9,576 nucleotides of DNA from Faecalimonas sp. GTDB lineage: Bacteria; Bacillota_A; Clostridia; Lachnospirales; Lachnospiraceae. The stretch lies in the NCBI GenBank assembly GCA_026169575.1, contig JAPFCT010000251.1, positions 1 through 9,576 of the forward strand. The letters are read 5' to 3'. Below, in pieces: positions 6,490 through 9,576 of the stretch. Each line of letters begins with the position of its first letter. The first letter of the stretch is position 1. A program made the position numbers and the translations under genes. The notes below the pieces were generated by a model. The model saw nothing but the letters and a program-made list of their open reading frames with translations, was not told where the DNA came from and did not search any database.

Positions 6490-7038
6490 TTATCCTCTGA
6501 TCAGCAGGCGGATCACTGCTTTTAAACAAACCGGAGTTACATAGGTTTCCAACACAACTCCTGCCAGAAACATTGCTCCGGTAAATACACTTTTTCCTCC
6601 GTTCCACCGGACCTGCGGCGACAGATATAAGTACCATAAGTACACAAGCGCAGCCGGAATATAAAAAAAGATCTGTGGAAATACTCCCGCCGCACAGATG
6701 GCGATCCCGGCAATTCCAAGCCGTAAAATCCCTGCGGTCAGGACAATCCCGCTTGCAAAGCCTGTCCAAAGAAGCGCCACCACCGCAACTGTCCGCTTCC
6801 ACTTCGTACACCCCGCCACGAAGAGGATACCAGCTGGAACAATCCGGATACGCAGCAAATAACCCAGATATTCTTCCGGAATAATCTCAGTGATCTGAAA
6901 CTGTCTCAGAAAATACTCGCTAAAAACCCCATACGATTCCAGATAGCTGTCTGACATCATATTCGCATATAAAATCCCGGCCAGAAATCCAGACATATAA
7001 AAAATCAGAAACTGTGTTTTGCTCTGTTGTATCTTCAA
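6490..7038 (-). CDS. Stage II sporulation protein M-like membrane protein (SpoIIM/DUF95 family)
   Basis: Predicted 182-residue multi-spanning membrane protein resembling SpoIIM, a component of the SpoIIDMP machine that thins septal peptidoglycan during engulfment in spore formers. Hydrophobic segments lie near residues 7-24, 60-77, 83-105, 107-137 and 149-175. The stretch GVFPQIFFYIPAALVYL (118-134) resembles the conserved glycine-x-proline...IP segment of SpoIIM proteins. The start is a TTG at 7038 (MKIQQSKTQFLIF), since AGGAGGG lies 6 nt upstream; a GTG at 7089 would add 17 residues without a good site. It follows the NUDIX gene by 138 nt, with a candidate promoter between them, and ends at a strong terminator. 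The family call rests on topology and one motif, so a different DUF95-like role is possible. Confidence 0.65.
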   Translation of the reverse strand: MKIQQSKTQFLIFYMSGFLAGILYANMMSDSYLESYGVFSEYFLRQFQITEIIPEEYLGYLLRIRIVPAGILFVAGCTKWKRTVAVVALLWTGFASGIVLTAGILRLGIAGIAICAAGVFPQIFFYIPAALVYLWYLYLSPQVRWNGGKSVFTGAMFLAGVVLETYVTPVCLKAVIRLLIRG

Positions 7039-7044
7039 AAGTAT

Positions 7045-7051
7045 CCCTCCT
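7045..7051 (-). promoter_or_regulatory. Ribosome binding site deciding the TTG start of the SpoIIM-like gene
   Basis: AGGAGGG (7051-7045) stands 6 nt before the TTG at 7038-7036. The upstream in-frame GTG at 7089 has nothing comparable. Confidence 0.8.
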
Positions 7052-7069
7052 GTTTTCAGATACTTTATG

Positions 7070-7099
7070 TATATGTCTGCCACACGCACTTCATGTCAA
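7070..7099 (-). promoter_or_regulatory. Possible promoter of the SpoIIM-like gene
   Basis: Perfect -35 TTGACA (7099-7094) followed after 18 nt by CATATA (7075-7070). TATACA two bases further on is an alternative -10 with a 20-nt spacer. The -10 is weak, so the call is tentative. Confidence 0.4.
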
Positions 7100-7176
7100 T
7101 GGATACAACGAATATTTCATTTCTGTGGAATCAATGCAGAAATATTTTTCCTTTCCACTGCCTTACCCGGGGATTT

Positions 7177-7710
7177 TTAACAATATTTTACCGCATACGC
7201 CAACAACGCAGAAATCGTCTTTCCATCCTCAATCTCTCCTGAAAAGATCTTTTCTTTGAGTTCCTCGATCGTATATGCTTCCACCTCGACAAACTCATCC
7301 TCGTCCAGATGCTGTTCTGTGGCGGTCAGATCTTTTGCGACAAAAATCTCAATCCGTTCATTGCAGAATGCCACTGTTGTGCGAAGTGTGATCAGCCATT
7401 CCAGATGTTCGGACCGGAATCCCGTTTCCTCCTCCAGTTCCCTTCTCGCACAGACGATTCCCGCCTCCTCCGGATCATCCAGCTTCCCGGCGGGGATCTC
7501 CAATGTCGCCCGGTCAAGCGCGTTCCGGTACTGTCTTACCATAAGGATCTTTCCATCCTTCGTTACCGGCACAACCGCTGCCGCACCATCGTGATGGATA
7601 TAATCCCAGTCCGCAACATTTCCATTTGGCAGTTCTACCTGATCTCGATAGACATTCAAAACAGCTCCCTGATATACAAGTTCTCTTTTCAGTCTTTTGA
7701 TTTCTTCCAT
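7177..7710 (-). CDS. nudF: NUDIX hydrolase, ADP-ribose pyrophosphatase family
   Basis: Cytoplasmic hydrolase expected to cleave ADP-ribose to AMP and ribose-5-phosphate, clearing a reactive NAD breakdown product. The 177-residue protein shows the family layout: an N-terminal strand region with VYRDQVELPNG, then AAVVPVTKDGKILMVRQYR (44-62), EIPAGKLDD and the NUDIX box from Gly75 to Phe98 with RELEEETGF. The box is one residue longer between the Gly and the RE than the textbook 23-residue pattern. The start at 7710 (MEEIKRLKRE) has AGGGA upstream; the frame is open to 7857 but that extension runs through a terminator hairpin and overlaps the end of rny. It lies downstream of rny with no promoter visible, so readthrough of that terminator may feed it. 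The exact substrate among nucleoside diphosphate sugars is unproven. Confidence 0.9.
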   Translation of the reverse strand: MEEIKRLKRELVYQGAVLNVYRDQVELPNGNVADWDYIHHDGAAAVVPVTKDGKILMVRQYRNALDRATLEIPAGKLDDPEEAGIVCARRELEEETGFRSEHLEWLITLRTTVAFCNERIEIFVAKDLTATEQHLDEDEFVEVEAYTIEELKEKIFSGEIEDGKTISALLAYAVKYC

Positions 7711-7743
7711 TGCTTTCGTTTCCCTTCTCTTAAACTTCTGTCT

Positions 7744-7792
7744 AATAAAAAAATGACAGACAACAGAGACTGCTCTCCACTGCCTGTCATTT
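7744..7792 (-). terminator. Rho-independent terminator after rny
   Basis: On the minus strand AAATGACAG (7792-7784) pairs with CTGTCATTT (7759-7751), closing a loop that itself contains GAGA-GCAG-TCTC. Seven U residues (7753-7747) overlap the base of the stem and follow it. It lies 34 nt past the rny stop and about 35 nt before the NUDIX start codon. Confidence 0.85.
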
Positions 7793-7825
7793 CCACTCTT
7801 TTGGTCTTTGATTCTATATAGTTCT

Positions 7826-9376
7826 TTATTTTGCGTAATCTGTGACTCTTGATTCACGGATCACATTTACTTTAATCTGGCCCGGATATTCCAACTCAAA
7901 CTCAATCTGTTTTGAAATATCTCTTGCCATCAATACCATATCATCATCAGATACCTGTTCTGGAACTACCATAATACGAATCTCTCTACCAGCCTGAATT
8001 GCAAAAGATTTATCGACACCTTTAAACTGGTTCGCAATATCCTCTAACTGTTTTAATCTGTTTGTGTACGTTTCTAGCGTCTCTCTTCTCGCACCTGGTC
8101 TTGCAGCTGATATTGTATCTGCCGCCTGAACAATACATGCGATCAGTGTCTCTGGCTCTACATCGCCATGGTGGGATTCCACTGCGTTGATCACCGTTGC
8201 AGACTCTTTGTATTTTCTACAGAGATCCACACCAATCTGGATATGTGATCCTTCCACATCATGATCGATGGACTTTCCGATGTCATGTAAGAGTCCTGCC
8301 CGCTTCGCCAGTCTGACATCCAGACCGATCTCTCCTGCAAGCAATCCGGAGAGCTGTGCGACTTCAATCGAATGCTTCAGGGCATTCTGCCCATAGCTTG
8401 TCCTGAACTTCATTCTTCCTAAAAGACGGAGTAACTCAGGATGGATACCATGTACGCCTACTTCAAGGGCTGCCGCTTCTCCTTCCTCACGGATCATCGC
8501 TTCCACATCTCTCTGCGCTTTCTCAACCATCTCTTCGATTCTTGCCGGATGGATACGTCCGTCAAGGATCAGTTTCTCCAGCGCAATTCTTGCCACTTCC
8601 CTGCGGATTGGATCAAAACCTGATAATACAACTGCTTCCGGTGTATCGTCAATGATCAATTCTACTCCGGTCATTGTCTCAAGTGTGCGGATATTACGGC
8701 CTTCCCGACCGATAATGCGCCCTTTCATCTCATCACTTGGAAGTTGTACTACGGAAATCGTAGTCTCTGCAACATGATCTGCCGCGCATTTCTGGATCGC
8801 TGTGACAACATATTCTCTTGCCTTCTTTCCAGCTTCCTCTTTCGCCTGATTCTCCAATTCCTTAATCATCTTTGCAGTGTCATGTTTTACATCATCTTCA
8901 ACAGTTTTTAATAAATATTCTTTTGCCTGTTCAGAGGTAAGTCCTGAGATTCTTTCCAGTTCCTGTACTCGTTTGTTGTTAAGCTCGTCTACTTTAATCT
9001 CTCGCTGCTTGATCTGTTCTTCTCTTACTGTAATCTTTGATTCACGCTGTTCCAGTACATCGGCTCTCTTATCAAGTGCTTCTTCCTTGGATAAGACACG
9101 TTTCTCGTAGCGCTGTAATTCAGATCTGCGCTCTTTCGTCTCCTTCTCAAGTTCATTTTTCGTCCGGATGGACTCTTCCTTGATCTCCAGAAGCGTTTCC
9201 TTCTTCTTTGCCTCTGCATTCTTTAAAGCATCATCTATTATCTCTCTTGCTTTGTTCTCAGCATTTCCAATCTTTGAATCTGCATCTTTCTTCAGATTGT
9301 TCACTGTCACATAATAAGTAATCACAACAGCCGCCACAACTGCAAGCAGACCAGCAATTATTGATACTATCGGCAC
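7826..9376 (-). CDS. rny: Ribonuclease Y
   Basis: Membrane-anchored endoribonuclease that starts bulk mRNA decay and processes operon transcripts in Firmicutes. The 516-residue protein has the usual family length and order. There is an N-terminal transmembrane helix (about 3-22), a long charged coiled coil (30-190), a KH RNA-binding domain with [12 protein letters not shown] (219-230), and an HD phosphodiesterase domain with HS (335-336), LLHDIGKS (362-369) with His364/Asp365, and SHHGD (401-405). The end is [11 protein letters not shown]. The start is a GTG at 9376-9374 with AAGGAGG 7 nt upstream; no ATG lies near that would keep the membrane anchor. A consensus promoter lies 50-78 nt upstream and a terminator follows, so it can be expressed as a single unit. 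Confidence 0.98.
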   Translation of the reverse strand: MPIVSIIAGLLAVVAAVVITYYVTVNNLKKDADSKIGNAENKAREIIDDALKNAEAKKKETLLEIKEESIRTKNELEKETKERRSELQRYEKRVLSKEEALDKRADVLEQRESKITVREEQIKQREIKVDELNNKRVQELERISGLTSEQAKEYLLKTVEDDVKHDTAKMIKELENQAKEEAGKKAREYVVTAIQKCAADHVAETTISVVQLPSDEMKGRIIGREGRNIRTLETMTGVELIIDDTPEAVVLSGFDPIRREVARIALEKLILDGRIHPARIEEMVEKAQRDVEAMIREEGEAAALEVGVHGIHPELLRLLGRMKFRTSYGQNALKHSIEVAQLSGLLAGEIGLDVRLAKRAGLLHDIGKSIDHDVEGSHIQIGVDLCRKYKESATVINAVESHHGDVEPETLIACIVQAADTISAARPGARRETLETYTNRLKQLEDIANQFKGVDKSFAIQAGREIRIMVVPEQVSDDDMVLMARDISKQIEFELEYPGQIKVNVIRESRVTDYAK

Positions 9377-9378
9377 AG

Positions 9379-9391
9379 GAGCACCTCCTTA
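9379..9391 (-). promoter_or_regulatory. rny ribosome binding site within a perfect small palindrome
   Basis: The site reads AAGGAGGTGCTCCT just before the GTG start. AGGAG and CTCCT are perfect inverted arms with a GTG loop (9389-9377 core). Pairing would bury the Shine-Dalgarno sequence, but the 5-bp stem is small. Confidence 0.5.
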
Positions 9392-9425
9392 TTTAATTTT
9401 CATTGTACACAAATACAACACTTAG

Positions 9426-9454
9426 ATTTTATATCGTTTTCACAAAGATGTCAA
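9426..9454 (-). promoter_or_regulatory. Consensus sigma-A promoter of rny
   Basis: TTGACA (9454-9449), a 17-nt spacer and TAAAAT (9431-9426) on the minus strand. The predicted start is near 9419, giving a leader of about 43 nt. Confidence 0.88.
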
Positions 9455-9524
9455 GTATGGTTCCGTCATTTTCACGACATACGCATGAATTGTTTTATTC
9501 TTGCTTTTCCTCGATTTCTCGTTT

Positions 9525-9576
9525 TTAAAAATTCAAAACCTGTTCTAAAAACTCAGCCGGATTCATGCTAATCACA
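9525..9576 (-). CDS. Possible C-terminal end of an upstream gene (partial)
   Basis: A minus-strand frame entering from the right edge reads ...SMNPAEFLEQVLNF and stops at TAA (9527-9525). Only 16 full codons are visible, so the protein cannot be identified and the frame could be chance. It is listed because the composition is protein-like and the stop falls about 70 nt before the rny promoter, where an upstream gene would be expected to end. Confidence 0.25.
   Translation of the reverse strand, partial: VISMNPAEFLEQVLNF

Noticed and set aside
7111..7150. Inverted repeat ATTTCTG/CAGAAAT (7119-7143) as a terminator after the NUDIX gene
   Set aside because: On the minus strand no U-tract follows the stem; the T-rich run is on the wrong side, and the arms are AT-rich and short.
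7711..7857. N-terminal extension of the NUDIX protein to 7857
   Set aside because: The extension is encoded by a terminator hairpin and overlaps the end of rny; the shorter protein starts where the family does.

Overview
The window is a stretch of chromosomal housekeeping genes from a low-to-mid GC, spore-forming Firmicute, most likely a Lachnospiraceae-type clostridium. The evidence is an RNase Y gene, a SpoVB-type flippase and a SpoIIM-like protein, an iscR-nifS-nifU type Fe-S operon, strong AGGAGG ribosome binding sites, and TTG/GTG start codons. There is no sign of a mobile element, CRISPR array, phage or RNA gene.

Layout from left to right: (1) the first 190 codons of glyceraldehyde-3-phosphate dehydrogenase (minus strand, 3' end off the left edge) with its own promoter and leader. 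(2) A minus-strand operon at 699-4893 that reads iscR, cysteine desulfurase (nifS/iscS), Fe-S scaffold (iscU/nifU), mnmA (tRNA 2-thiouridylase), then a PHP-family histidinol-phosphatase-like gene. It starts from a near-consensus promoter (TTGACA-17-TATTCT) with an Rrf2/IscR-like palindrome just downstream. (3) Divergent from iscR, a plus-strand SpoVB/MurJ-type membrane flippase (5033-6391). (4) A convergent SpoIIM-like membrane protein on the minus strand, separated from the flippase by a hairpin terminator. (5) A NUDIX ADP-ribose pyrophosphatase. (6) RNase Y with its own consensus promoter and a terminator behind it.

Functionally, the IscR operon forms one sulfur-trafficking unit. The desulfurase would take sulfur from cysteine and pass it to the scaffold protein for Fe-S clusters and to MnmA for wobble-uridine thiolation, while IscR would sense Fe-S status. 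The PHP phosphatase at the end has no obvious link to this chemistry.

The most notable anomaly is an in-frame TAA at codon 31 of the cysteine desulfurase, in an otherwise complete reading frame with all catalytic motifs. Other points worth a look are a Tyr where PHP phosphatases normally have a metal-binding His, a GC-rich hairpin abutting the mnmA ribosome binding site, and a palindromic Shine-Dalgarno region in front of rny. I did not find a convincing new biological system here.
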